Shown piece after piece: positions 1-9,185 of a stretch of 64,000 nt of DNA. The stretch's first letter is position 1. Each line of letters starts with the position of its first letter. The stretch comes from Streptomyces sp. CG4 (GTDB lineage Bacteria; Actinomycetota; Actinomycetes; Streptomycetales; Streptomycetaceae): positions 496,001 through 560,000 of the forward strand of contig NZ_CP163525.1 of NCBI RefSeq assembly GCF_041080655.1. Reading direction: 5' to 3'. The notes under the pieces were generated by a model. It was not told the DNA's origin, searched no databases, and saw nothing but the letters and a program-made list of their open reading frames with translations. The position numbers and the translations under genes were made by a program.

Positions 1-76
1 GCTTCCTGACCTGACCTCCTTGTACTTGGTTCTCCCCGTCGTTCGCGCGCGCGGTTCAACCTCCCGTGATCGCCTC

Positions 77-3000
77 CTACTTGGTGATGTGGCCCATCGC
101 GGTGCGGGTCGCCGTGAGCAGTTCCGGCAGGCCGTGGGGCTTGAGGACGCTGTAGTGGTCGCCCTTCAGACGGACGACAGTGGGCGGCATGGTCGAGTAC
201 GCGGCATGGGACTCGATGAAGGAGTAGTCGTCTCCCTGGGCCTTGAAGAGGGTGACAGGCGCCTCCACCGTGCGTTCGGTCAGTTCGCGGAAGGTGTAGT
301 CGAACTCGTAGGTGATGCCGACGATGCGGGTGATGCGGCGGATCGTGTCCTCGTCCAGGGACGGCAGCAGATCATGGATGCAGCAGACGAAGCTGCCCTC
401 GTCGTGGGCCTGGGCCAGGCAGGCGGCCAGGGCCGGGCCGTGGATCGTGCCGGTGAAGACGGAGAAGAGGATCGTGACGTACGCGGGGTTGTCGTACGAC
501 GCCTCCCGGCCGTGGGCGTGGCCGTCGTCCTGGTGGACCTTCGGGTTGCCGGGGCAGATCAGGAACAGGTGCTCGGCCTTCTCGCCGCCCTGTTCCAGCT
601 GCCATGCCGTCTCGAAGGCGACCCGGGCACCGAAGGAGTAGCCCCACAGGCTGTAGGGGCCGCTCGGCTGGATGCGGCGGATCTCCGCGAGGTCCGCGGC
701 AGCCATCTCGCGGATGGTGTCGTACGGGATCTCTCCGGCGTTGATGCCGTGCGCCTGGATGCCGTAGAACGGGCGGTCCAGGCCGGCTTCCTGGCCCAGC
801 AGGCGCAGGTTCATCGGGTAGCCGCCGAGGCCCGGCCAGCAGAAGACCGGGGCGAAGCCGCCCGCCGTGGCCAGGGGGATCATCCGGGAGACCGGGGTCG
901 TGTCGTCGTCCATGCGCGCGGCCAGGTCGCGCAGCTTCGGCGTCTCGAAGAGAACCTGGAGCGGGAGCCGGGTGCCGAAGTGCTTGTTGATCCGGTTGAC
1001 CAGGGCCACGGCGATCAGCGAGTTGCCGCCGCAGGCGAAGAACTCGTCCTCGCTGGAGACGTCCTCGTACTTCAGCGTCGCGCCCCAGACGTCCGCCAGC
1101 CACTGCTCGGTCGGCGTCGCCGGTGCCACGTAGACCCCGGGCTGCCGCGCGGCGGCCACTTCGGGGGAGGCGGCCAGAGCCTTGGCATCGACCTTGCCGT
1201 TGGCCGTCAGCGGCAGCGCGTCGAGGACGAGGACCCGGTTCGGGAGCATGAAATCGGGCAGGGTGCGGGCCAGTTCGTCGCGGATCATCTCCGCCGGTCC
1301 CTGGGTGTGCACCGCGTCCTCGTACATGTCCTCGCCGGCCATCTGCTCGTCGCTGACCCGGCCGCCGAGGAAGAAGTACGACGGGCCGCTGCGGATGCCG
1401 GCCGAGCCGAGGATGTCGTCGAGGCGGCGGGCGGCGGGCAGCGGATGCCCGGACCGGGAGGAGTAGCCCGAGGGCATGAAGCCGAAGCCCGGGGTGCGCT
1501 GGAAGTGGTGCAGACGGGTGCCGAGGGCGATGTACTCCAGCCAGGGATCGGCGGCCCGGCTGACCGCGCTGATCCCGAAGCTCGCGCGGGCGTACACGCC
1601 CTGGTTGATGGCGATGACGTGCCGGACCTCGATCAGCTCGTTGCCGATGCGCTCCAGCGCCCCGTCGCGGTAGCGGTACTGACCGGCGGGCAGGCCCTCG
1701 ACGCGGTCCGGGTGGGCCTGGACGTACAGCTCGGTGGGGTCCTGGCGGGGCCGGCCGTCGTTCGCCGTGATCTCGAAGGTGCCGAGGTAGTGGTCCTCCT
1801 CGGCGACGTCCAGGACGTCCTTGACCGGCGGGAAGTGGCCGAGCGGGGCGATGGTCAGGCCGTGGGCGGGCAGCACCTCCTCGAACACGCCCACCATATG
1901 GCCGGTCTCGAATTCCAGTACTTCTTGGACGTTGGTCCGGTAGACGGGTTCGATCGCCCGCCGCTTGCCCAGGAAGTGCACCAGCAGCCCGCCGTCCGGG
2001 CAGCGGCCGGTGCCCTCGCCGACGCGGACCAGGCTGTGGTCGACCGGGTGGTAGTAGTACACGCCGGGCACGAGACCCGCGACACCGCCGGACTCGACGT
2101 ACAGCTGGGTGGCGTACAGGGCACCCGGTGAGGCGTAGGAGTACTTCGGCAGCAGCCGTTCCTCACTGTGGAACTGGCCGAACCAGCGCAGGATCCGGCC
2201 CAGTTCGGCCGGTGTCAGCTCGCTCAGCGGCCGGGAGTACGACGGGACCGGGCGCGGTACGAGCACGGCGAGGAGGTCCTCGCGGGTGACCGGGCCGCCG
2301 TCGTAGAAGCGGTACGTCTTGCGGGCAAAGGTCTCCCGGCGCTGCTCGGGGGTCGCCGCACGGCCCGGCAGGGCGATGGCCGGGCGGCCCGCGAGTTCCG
2401 TCGGCTCGCGCAGGCCCGGGTTGGAAAGCTGTGCCTTGACCTGGAGTTTGGACGCCTTGGACTGGTGGTGGGCACCGTGTGAGCCCTGGTCCATGACGGC
2501 TGCGGTACGGGGGTTCAGCTCGACGCACGCGACCAGCGCCGGATGGCCGGTGCGCGGGTCGTCGGTGACGATCGCGGCGGCGCGGCGCACCCAGATGTGC
2601 TCCTCGATGCGCGAGGCCACCTCCTCCAGCTCCACGCGATAGCCGCGCAGCTTGACCTGGTTGTCGGCGCGGCCCGCGAACTGCAGGGTGCCGTCCGGGT
2701 TCCACAGGCACACGTCACCCGTGCGGTACAGGCGCTCGCCCGGCTCGAACGGCGAGGCGACGAAGCGTTCCCGGGTCTGCTCGGGGCGGCCGAGATAGCC
2801 GCGGGCCAACTGGGCGCCGCCGAGATACAGCTCCCCGGCCACGCCGACGGCGACCGGTGCCAGTTTCTCGTCCAGGACGTACGCCGAGACATCGTCGACG
2901 GGCACGCCGATGGGTACGGTGCGGGACGTGCCGCCGTCGACGGCCGCGGGGTCGACCTCGTGGAAGGTGGCGTTGATGGTGGCCTCGGTCGGGCCGTAGA

Positions 3001-3913
3001 GGTTGACCAGGGACGTGCCCGGCAGCCCGTGGAAGAAGTCGCGGGCCAGTTTGTGGGTGAGCGCCTCGCCGCCGCAGAAGACGCGCCGCAGTGAGGTGCA
3101 GGAGGCGAACTCCTCGGTGTCCAGGAGGGCTTGGAGCAGCGTCGGCACGCACTGCAGGTGGGTGACGCCGTGGGTGCGTACGGCCTCGACGATGGCCTGC
3201 GGGTCCCGGTGGATGCCCGGGGTGCCCATGACGACATGGGTGCCGGCGGCCGGGGCGAGGATCTCCCACTGGGCGGCGTCGAAGCTCATGGGCGTCTTCT
3301 GCAGGATGGTGACCTGCGGTCCGAGGTAGCCGCGGGAGGCGAGCCAGTCGAGCTGGCCGACGATGGCCCGGTTCTCGATCCCCACGCCCTTGGGCCGGCC
3401 CGTGCTGCCCGAGGTGTAGATGACGTAGGCGAGATGGCCGGGCTGCCGGTCGGGGACGGCGGTGCGGTCGCCCGGGCCCGGCATCACTTCCGCCGGCGTG
3501 AGTACGAGGACGTCCCTCGGTGCGAGGGCCGCCAGACGCTCGCGCAGGTGTTCCTGCGTCACGACGACGGACGCCCCGGAGTCCTCGATCATGTAGCGCA
3601 GCCGGTCCTCGGGGTAGTCCGGGGACAGCGGCAGACAGGCGGCGCCCGCGCCGAGGATGCCCCACACCCCGGTCATCAGGTCCAGGGACGGCTCGGTGAA
3701 CAGACCGACGCAGGTGTCGGGGCCGATGCCGAGCCGGGCGAGGCGGGTACCGAGGTCCCGGCTCTGCCGGTCGAGCTCGCGGTAGCTGAGCCGTTCCTCC
3801 CGGAAGGTGACCGCCGTGGCCTCCGGACGCAGCGCGGCCTGACGGGTCAGCAGGTCGGGCAGGCACAGGCTCGTGAGGGGTGTGCCGGCTATCAGTGCGC
3901 TCGCAGTCTTCAT
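77..3913 (-). CDS. indC: Indigoidine synthetase, single-module NRPS (A-Ox-T-TE)
   Basis: This 1278-aa protein should condense and oxidise two L-glutamines into the blue pigment indigoidine, after 4'-phosphopantetheinylation by a PPTase encoded elsewhere. Domains in order: adenylation (about 15-465) with A3 YTSGSTGRPKG (166-176), NLYGPTE (304-310), YRTGD (396-400) and GRADNQVKLRGYRVEL (414-429); an FMN oxidase domain of McbC/SagB type (about 520-860) inserted between A8 and A10; A10 NGKVDAKAL (905-913); carrier domain with CGGNSL, Ser965; type I thioesterase with GYSFG (Ser1093) and a late GDHYS histidine. Length and order match BpsA/IndC of Streptomyces along the whole protein. ATG start with a weak GGGGA upstream. 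No indA/indB-type accessory genes adjoin it. The divergent gene is a broken FMN reductase, notable because the oxidase domain needs flavin. All core motifs look intact. Confidence 0.96.
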   Translation of the reverse strand: MKTASALIAGTPLTSLCLPDLLTRQAALRPEATAVTFREERLSYRELDRQSRDLGTRLARLGIGPDTCVGLFTEPSLDLMTGVWGILGAGAACLPLSPDYPEDRLRYMIEDSGASVVVTQEHLRERLAALAPRDVLVLTPAEVMPGPGDRTAVPDRQPGHLAYVIYTSGSTGRPKGVGIENRAIVGQLDWLASRGYLGPQVTILQKTPMSFDAAQWEILAPAAGTHVVMGTPGIHRDPQAIVEAVRTHGVTHLQCVPTLLQALLDTEEFASCTSLRRVFCGGEALTHKLARDFFHGLPGTSLVNLYGPTEATINATFHEVDPAAVDGGTSRTVPIGVPVDDVSAYVLDEKLAPVAVGVAGELYLGGAQLARGYLGRPEQTRERFVASPFEPGERLYRTGDVCLWNPDGTLQFAGRADNQVKLRGYRVELEEVASRIEEHIWVRRAAAIVTDDPRTGHPALVACVELNPRTAAVMDQGSHGAHHQSKASKLQVKAQLSNPGLREPTELAGRPAIALPGRAATPEQRRETFARKTYRFYDGGPVTREDLLAVLVPRPVPSYSRPLSELTPAELGRILRWFGQFHSEERLLPKYSYASPGALYATQLYVESGGVAGLVPGVYYYHPVDHSLVRVGEGTGRCPDGGLLVHFLGKRRAIEPVYRTNVQEVLEFETGHMVGVFEEVLPAHGLTIAPLGHFPPVKDVLDVAEEDHYLGTFEITANDGRPRQDPTELYVQAHPDRVEGLPAGQYRYRDGALERIGNELIEVRHVIAINQGVYARASFGISAVSRAADPWLEYIALGTRLHHFQRTPGFGFMPSGYSSRSGHPLPAARRLDDILGSAGIRSGPSYFFLGGRVSDEQMAGEDMYEDAVHTQGPAEMIRDELARTLPDFMLPNRVLVLDALPLTANGKVDAKALAASPEVAAARQPGVYVAPATPTEQWLADVWGATLKYEDVSSEDEFFACGGNSLIAVALVNRINKHFGTRLPLQVLFETPKLRDLAARMDDDTTPVSRMIPLATAGGFAPVFCWPGLGGYPMNLRLLGQEAGLDRPFYGIQAHGINAGEIPYDTIREMAAADLAEIRRIQPSGPYSLWGYSFGARVAFETAWQLEQGGEKAEHLFLICPGNPKVHQDDGHAHGREASYDNPAYVTILFSVFTGTIHGPALAACLAQAHDEGSFVCCIHDLLPSLDEDTIRRITRIVGITYEFDYTFRELTERTVEAPVTLFKAQGDDYSFIESHAAYSTMPPTVVRLKGDHYSVLKPHGLPELLTATRTAMGHITK

Positions 3914-4140
3914 TGCACCGTCCCCGCGTGGTTGTGCTGGATGAGTGGCGACGGCCGGCGGGGGACGAGGGGGGCTCCTGAAGTTCTCCCGAGCCGGTAC
4001 GGGCCCGGCACGGGACGTTCGCGGGAGGTGTTCGGGAAGGGCGGTCGACAGGAGGGGACCCGTCGCAAGGGACCCGCTCGGCTACGCAAGCCAGGAGCGG
4101 GAACCGCGAAACCCGTGACACCGGTGAAGGGCCAGCCACC

Positions 4141-4541
4141 GTGACAAAGATTGTCCTCGTCCCCCGGAAACATCCGTCGGGACTCGCTCAACGCCTCCGT
4201 TCTTGCCACCGTGCGCCGGCTGCTGGCCTCGCGGGCGGACGGGGACGAGTACGAAATCGACACCCTGTCGGTGGGGCGACTCCCACTGTACGACCGGGAC
4301 GTCGAACAGGCATGTGGAACCGACGCGGTTGCACACCGCGAAAGAGCTGGTACGGGGCGCGCACGCGCACTTCGTCGGCACGCACCCGTACAACGGCCAG
4401 ATGCCGGGCGTTCTCAGGAACGCCTTGGACCGGCTCGCGCCTCCGGCCGGGGACGGCCCGCTCACCGGCAAGACCGTCGCGCCGGCGAGCGCCTCGCCCG
4501 AAGCGCGCGGCGCAGTGGGCGCACGGGCCTCGCCGTACTGA
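4141..4541 (+). pseudogene. NADPH-dependent FMN reductase, frameshifted
   Basis: Translation begins at GTG 4141 with SD GAAGGG (4126-4131) and reads MTKIVLVP, then the family sequence continues in the next frame (GNIRRDSLNASVLATVRRLL... DTLSVGRLPLYDRDVEQ, about 4165-4310). A second shift moves to the third frame (AKELVRGAHAHFVGTHPYNG, QMPGVLRNALDRL, GPLTGKTVAPASAS, about 4330-4500). The PYNGQMPGVLRNALD segment is the flavodoxin-fold FMN/NADPH site of the SsuE/ChrR-like NADPH:FMN reductase family (usually about 180 aa). The first shift lies at a run of five C (4160-4164), so a one-base homopolymer change or sequencing error would explain it; the second lies around 4310-4330. The C-terminal part after ASPEARG is also lost. 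It is divergent from indC and shares its 227-bp promoter region. Confidence 0.7.
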
Positions 4542-5053
4542 CCCGCTGCTGTACCCAAGTGGTGGACCATGAGCCGATGAGCCGATCGCGGTCGGCCGGG
4601 GCGAGCAACTACGCACCGACAACAGCGACTTCTCGGCAGCATGAGTGACGAAGCCATCGCCGTCCCGGACGAACTCCGGCCCCCCCCAATCGGCGGGGGT
4701 GGACCAGCCGACTGCGGGATGGACAACGCAGAAGAAAAGCAAAATGATCCTTGCGGGAAATTGTCGACCGGCCCACATAATTCTTTCGCGCTCCCTGGAG
4801 CAAAATTTCGCCATTTGCGCGGATGTCGCGAACCAGGCATTCCAGCCATCGAACTTGGTTTCGAAGCCTTGCGAACCGGCAGGCCAGCGGCGCGATTTCG
4901 CTTTTCTGCAACAATGAAAGGGCATTCTATCGCCAGAGGGTGAGCATCGTCACATCTCTCCGATAAACCGGCGAAGTATTCCCGTCGTCAGCCAAGTCGA
5001 GACCTTCTGTTCATTGCTTCGCGCGACATCGGCGGAGCTCGAAAGGATTCCTC
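4542..5053 (+). promoter_or_regulatory. Gene-free, AT-richer leader of the polyglutamate operon
   Basis: About 510 bp without a convincing gene on either strand. Base composition is clearly lower in GC than the flanks, especially 4735-4990. A loose sigma70-like pair, TTGCGG (4751-4756) and CATAAT (4776-4781), is visible, but the 19-bp spacing is long. AAAGGA (5042-5047) is the likely ribosome binding site for the TTG start at 5054. If transcription starts near 4790 the operon would have a leader of about 260 nt. I could not assign it to a known riboswitch class. Confidence 0.35.
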
Positions 5054-7369
5054 TTGGCCACCACGCGATCCCCGATATCCAAGCGACGCCCTGCTCGGCG
5101 TCGGGCGGACATGGCTGTGTTAGGAGGTGTACGGCCGCCGCTGGCGGCACTGCCGCTTCTGCTGGCGCTTGTCGCGGGCTTGACGGTGTTCGCCGTCGGC
5201 AGCGACGCCGATCGGGGCGTTCCCGAGGCCGTCCTCGGCTCCCAGCAGCACATCGCCGAGGACGGGGCGGTCGCGCTGCAGGCAGCCGTCGACGAGAGCG
5301 TCTCCGATCTGCGGGCGGCGGCCGCGGACTTCGGTGGCGCCAAGTCCGTACCGGCGGACAAAATGCTGACCCTCCTCGACCAGACCTACCGCAAGTGGCG
5401 CGGAACCGCCGTCGTCGACCTGACCACCGGCCGGCTGCTCGCCGCGCGGGGCGAGGACGTACCGCTCGGGAAGGTGGACCTTCGTGGACTGCCGGCGAAC
5501 CCGCCTCCGAGGCTGGTGCGGGACGACTCGGGCGTCACCCGGCTGGTGGTCTTCGCGACGCTGTCACAAGGCGACAGGCAGGAGTTGCTCGTCGCTTCCC
5601 AGAGCCTGAAGGTGCCGGGCATCACCGTCGGCAGGAATCACACGCTCCACGTCGTGGACCGTGACGGGGCGACCCTCACCTCGGCCGGGCCGCACTCCAG
5701 CGCTGACCAAGCCAAGGCGCTGGCCCGTGACGCCGTACGCGAGGCGCAGGGCAAGGGGCCGTCGGACACCGCCGCCGGCGGCGGCTTCGACGGTCCGAGC
5801 GGCAGCCTCGTCGGGGCGGAGGAAGGCAACACCCGTACCGCCGTCGGGTACGCCGGAGTGGCCCGGGGGCTCGCCGCGAAAGCGAGTCCGAGCAGCGCAC
5901 TGGGACTGACGGTCGTCACGACGGTGCGAACCGAACGTCATGCGGCCGGGACCGGTGACCTTCGTCTTGCCCTCCTCGCCGCGGCCGTGTTGCTGACCCT
6001 CGCGGCCGGGGTCACCGTCGTCCTCCACATGGTGGTGCAGCGTCCTCTGTCGCGGTTGCGTCGCGAAGCACAGCGGCTCGGCCGGGGCGACCTCACCGCT
6101 CCCGTCCGCGTGAACCGCTTCGGGGAACCTGCCCGGGTCGGCGCCGCGCTGGAGGCACTGCGCCTGCAACTCCGTGGAAGCGGCGGGCAGTCGCAGGAGA
6201 CGGTCGCGCAGCCATCGAGCAAGAGCCGCGGTCTGCTCGGGACCCGCGCGGGCCGGCGTCGGCTCGGACTGCGTACCGTCCTGCTGACCTGCTCGTTCGC
6301 CCTGCTGGCCTGGCCCGCGTCGATGCTGCTGGCGCTCGGCAGCACCTGGCCGCACACCGCCACGGTCGTACCGCGCCTGATCTCCGACGACCAGCGGCAG
6401 CGCACCGAGACGACGGCGGACCGCGTGCGCAGGGGGATCAACGACGGATACGCGGATCTCGCCCATCTCGCCACCGTGGTCGACGCTTCCCGGCCGGAGG
6501 AGACGCGCAAGGTTCTCGACAGCTCCCTGGAACAGCACGGCCGATATCAGTCCCTGTATGTCGTCGACGACGCCGGCGAGATCCTCGTCCGCGCCGGACA
6601 TGAACCCCGTACCCCGAAGAAGGTCCGCACCAAGCCCGGGGTCATGCAGACGAACACCTCCGGCAAGGAACCGGTGATCGCCGCCGTGGCCGCCCAGCCG
6701 GGCAAGGGCGCGCCGGCGAAGTCCGGACGCCGCTATGTCGTGGGCGAGCTCAAGGTCAAGTACCTGGTCGGCATCCTCACCCGGCCCGGTCTCGGCTCGG
6801 TGTGGCTGGTGGACTCCGCGCATCGGGTCATCGCGTCCAACAAGGGATTCGTGGCCTTCGGGCGGGTCTCCGACGGCCGGCTGCGGGCACACATGGAGGC
6901 CGCGCGCACGGCCAAGGGCTCCGCCGAGGTGCTGCTCGGCTGGAGGAATCCGGCGGTCGCCGCCGTGGCGCCGTTCAACGAGAATCTGGGTGTCGCGAGC
7001 GCACTCGGCTGGAAGGTCGCCTCGATCAGGCCGGTGTTCTGGATCGGGCTGCCCGAGTACGAGGCACAGCGGCGCATCATGCTCGTCGGGCTGCTGGGGC
7101 TGACGACCGGCACTCTCTGCCTCGGCTGGCTGTACCTCGTCGTCGTACGTCCGCTGCGTGACGTCGCCCGGGGCGCCGAGGCGTTGGCCGCCGGGGATCG
7201 CAGAACAGTGCTCTACCCGCGCTTCCACGACGAGGTGGGATCCATCGCCCGCAGCCTCGAACTGATCAGACAGCGCCTCCCCCGCGCCGACGCACCGCCC
7301 GAGCCCGGATCCCCGGACGGGCCGCCCGCCGCCTCCACGCCCCTGTCCGGCCCCGGTCCCAGGAGCTGA
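5054..7369 (+). CDS. Dual-HAMP, sensor-like membrane protein without output domain
   Basis: A 771-aa membrane protein built as two tandem halves. Each half is a transmembrane helix, an extracytoplasmic region of about 250 residues and a second transmembrane helix followed by HAMP: TM about 29-48, outside 49-302, TM 303-325, HAMP 326-373; then TM 405-428, outside 429-673, TM 674-698, HAMP 699-743. The extracellular parts read like dCache/PAS-type sensor domains. No histidine kinase, GGDEF or methyl-accepting domain follows; the chain ends in a Pro-rich tail. Start TTG 5054 follows AAAGGA with 6-nt spacing; an ATG at 5111 would cut the basic N-terminus. The gene ends 6 nt before pgsB, so the two are probably co-transcribed. 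Inference: a membrane partner or regulator of polyglutamate synthase. The function itself is unproven. Confidence 0.8.
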   Translation: MATTRSPISKRRPARRRADMAVLGGVRPPLAALPLLLALVAGLTVFAVGSDADRGVPEAVLGSQQHIAEDGAVALQAAVDESVSDLRAAAADFGGAKSVPADKMLTLLDQTYRKWRGTAVVDLTTGRLLAARGEDVPLGKVDLRGLPANPPPRLVRDDSGVTRLVVFATLSQGDRQELLVASQSLKVPGITVGRNHTLHVVDRDGATLTSAGPHSSADQAKALARDAVREAQGKGPSDTAAGGGFDGPSGSLVGAEEGNTRTAVGYAGVARGLAAKASPSSALGLTVVTTVRTERHAAGTGDLRLALLAAAVLLTLAAGVTVVLHMVVQRPLSRLRREAQRLGRGDLTAPVRVNRFGEPARVGAALEALRLQLRGSGGQSQETVAQPSSKSRGLLGTRAGRRRLGLRTVLLTCSFALLAWPASMLLALGSTWPHTATVVPRLISDDQRQRTETTADRVRRGINDGYADLAHLATVVDASRPEETRKVLDSSLEQHGRYQSLYVVDDAGEILVRAGHEPRTPKKVRTKPGVMQTNTSGKEPVIAAVAAQPGKGAPAKSGRRYVVGELKVKYLVGILTRPGLGSVWLVDSAHRVIASNKGFVAFGRVSDGRLRAHMEAARTAKGSAEVLLGWRNPAVAAVAPFNENLGVASALGWKVASIRPVFWIGLPEYEAQRRIMLVGLLGLTTGTLCLGWLYLVVVRPLRDVARGAEALAAGDRRTVLYPRFHDEVGSIARSLELIRQRLPRADAPPEPGSPDGPPAASTPLSGPGPRS

Positions 7370-7375
7370 CCCGAC

Positions 7376-8647
7376 ATGCTCTTCCTGTACTGCGTCCTGC
7401 TGACGTGCTGCGCCGGCCTGCTCGTCGCAGGCGTCGTCGAACAGCGCCGCCATGACGCGAATCTCGCCGTCATACCCACCCGTGTGCTGGTCAACGGCAT
7501 TCGCGGCAAGTCCTCCATCACCCGGCTGTGCGCCGGCGCGTTGCGCGGCAGCGGCCTGGTGACCGTGGCCAAGACCACGGGCACCGCGGCCCGGTTCATC
7601 CACCCCGATGCCACCGAGGAGCCGGTCTACCGCAAGTTCGGCATCGCCAACGTCGTGGAGCAGATCGGCATCGTCCGGCGGGCCGCGTCCTACCAGCCCG
7701 ATGTCCTGGTCATGGAGTGCATGGCGGTCATGCCCGCGCTCCAGGAGATCAACCAGTCCAAGCTGATCCGCTCCACCATCGGCGTGCTCTGCAACGTCCG
7801 CGAGGACCATCTCGCCGAAATGGGCCCGACGTTGGACGACGTGGCACGTTCCCTGTGCCGGTCCCTGCCGGAGGGCGGTGTCTGTGTCACGGCGGAGAAG
7901 GAGCGCTTCCACATCCTCCAGGAGGAGGCCGACGCCCGGAACTGCGAGCTGGTCTACGCCGACCCGGAGATCGTCACCGACGAGGAACTGCGCGGCTTCA
8001 GCTGGTTCACCTTCAAGGAGAACGTCGCCATCGCACTCGTGGTCGCCGAACTGCTCGGCATCGACCGCGAGTCCGCGCTGAAGGGCATGTACGACGCGCC
8101 ACCGGACCCGGGGGTGCTCTCCGTCGAGCGGTACCGCACCCCTGACGGCAAGCGCCTGCGGTTCGCGAACGTCTTCGCCGCCAACGACCCCGAGTCGACG
8201 CTGATGAACATCAAGCAGCTGCTCGAACTGGGCGCCGTCCACCGTCCGTTGCACGTCGTCATCAACTGCCGTCCCGACCGTGTCGAGCGCAACGGGCAGA
8301 TGGGCGCGCTCATCCCCGAGCTCGACCCGGAGACGGTGTTCCTCATCGGGCATCCCACCAAGTCGGCCGCCGACGCCATACCCGCCCACTGGACCGGGAA
8401 CGTCGTCGATCTCGGCGGCGACCGCCGCGACCCCGACCGGCTCACCACGGACCTGCTCGCCCACCTGGGGCCGGACTCCTCGCTCGTCGCCATCGGCAAC
8501 ATCCACGGGCAGGGCGAACTCCTCCTGGAGCGGCTCACCGCACTCGTGCCCGACCACCCCGAGGACGCCACCGGCCCCGCCACCCCGAGCGACGCCCCCA
8601 CACCGCCCGGCGCTCACCCCAACTCCTCCCCCGGAGAGTCCCGTTGA
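7376..8647 (+). CDS. pgsB: Poly-gamma-glutamate synthase subunit PgsB/CapB
   Basis: A 423-aa ATP-dependent amide ligase of the Mur-ligase-like PgsB/CapB family, which activates the gamma-carboxyl of the growing polyglutamate chain. An N-terminal membrane anchor (about 2-21) precedes the P-loop VNGIRGKSS (39-47). The family stretches KTTGTAARFIHPDATEEPV and VMECMAVMPALQEINQSK follow, then the NVREDHLAEMGPT segment. Length is close to the usual 390-430 aa; the C-terminal 30 residues are Pro/Thr-rich extra sequence. ATG start 6 nt downstream of the HAMP protein. Its stop overlaps the TTG start of pgsC (TTGA), implying translational coupling and equimolar synthesis. Confidence 0.95.
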   Translation: MLFLYCVLLTCCAGLLVAGVVEQRRHDANLAVIPTRVLVNGIRGKSSITRLCAGALRGSGLVTVAKTTGTAARFIHPDATEEPVYRKFGIANVVEQIGIVRRAASYQPDVLVMECMAVMPALQEINQSKLIRSTIGVLCNVREDHLAEMGPTLDDVARSLCRSLPEGGVCVTAEKERFHILQEEADARNCELVYADPEIVTDEELRGFSWFTFKENVAIALVVAELLGIDRESALKGMYDAPPDPGVLSVERYRTPDGKRLRFANVFAANDPESTLMNIKQLLELGAVHRPLHVVINCRPDRVERNGQMGALIPELDPETVFLIGHPTKSAADAIPAHWTGNVVDLGGDRRDPDRLTTDLLAHLGPDSSLVAIGNIHGQGELLLERLTALVPDHPEDATGPATPSDAPTPPGAHPNSSPGESR

Positions 8648-9126
8648 TCCCCGCAGTAGTCACACCCCAGATCGCCGCCATCGGCATCGCACTCGGTCTG
8701 GTGTTCTCCCTCATGTGCTACCTGACCACGAACCTCTCACCGGGCGGCATGATCACCCCCGGCTGGCTCGCCCTCACCCTCGTCGAGGATCTGCGGCGCG
8801 CCGCCATGGTCGCGGGCATGGCAGGCCTGACGTACCTGCTGACCAAGCTGCTGCAGCGCTTCGTCATCCTCTACGGCAAGCGGCTGTTCGCCGCCGTCGT
8901 GCTCACCGGTGTCCTGCTCCAGGCCGGGCTCTCCCTGTTGCTCCAGCGGGAGTTCCCCCTGCTGTTCGCCCATCAGGCCCTCGGGTTCATCGTCCCCGGG
9001 CTCATCGCCTACCAGCTGGAGAGGCAGCCCAAGACAGCGACGGTCCTCTCCACCAGCACGGTCACTCTCGCCACCTACGTCATTCTGGTGTCCGGGCTGC
9101 TGCTGGGCGCCCTGCCCACGACATGA
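8644..9126 (+). CDS. pgsC: Poly-gamma-glutamate synthase membrane subunit PgsC/CapC
   Basis: A 160-aa integral membrane protein with about four to five hydrophobic helices, matching the size and profile of PgsC/CapC (about 150 aa), which forms the membrane channel/synthase core with PgsB. The conserved N-terminal pattern IGIALGLVFSLMCYLTTNLSPGG, followed by MITPGWLAL, is typical of the family. The TTG start overlaps the pgsB stop codon by 4 nt and is preceded by GGAGAG; no ATG lies nearby. The CapA/PgsA metallophosphatase-like subunit that completes the Bacillus complex is not found in this window. Confidence 0.92.
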   Translation: MIPAVVTPQIAAIGIALGLVFSLMCYLTTNLSPGGMITPGWLALTLVEDLRRAAMVAGMAGLTYLLTKLLQRFVILYGKRLFAAVVLTGVLLQAGLSLLLQREFPLLFAHQALGFIVPGLIAYQLERQPKTATVLSTSTVTLATYVILVSGLLLGALPTT

Positions 9127-9185
9127 GCCGCCCCCTTCTCCGACATGCGGCGGCATCTCCCCTTCCCCCCCACCGGAGTTGACCA

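Noticed and set aside
20..2131. 703-codon plus-strand frame opposite indC
   Set aside because: It is antisense to the oxidase, carrier and thioesterase domains of indC, contains only composition-driven Gly/Arg/Val-rich sequence, and has no family motif.
5564..8617. 1017-codon minus-strand frame
   Set aside because: Shadow of the HAMP protein and pgsB; the plus-strand frames have recognisable domains and proper ribosome binding sites.
9127..9185. Possible c-di-AMP (ydaO) riboswitch before the NlpC/P60 gene
   Set aside because: Such riboswitches precede some actinomycete cell-wall hydrolases, but only 59 nt separate pgsC from this gene, far too short.
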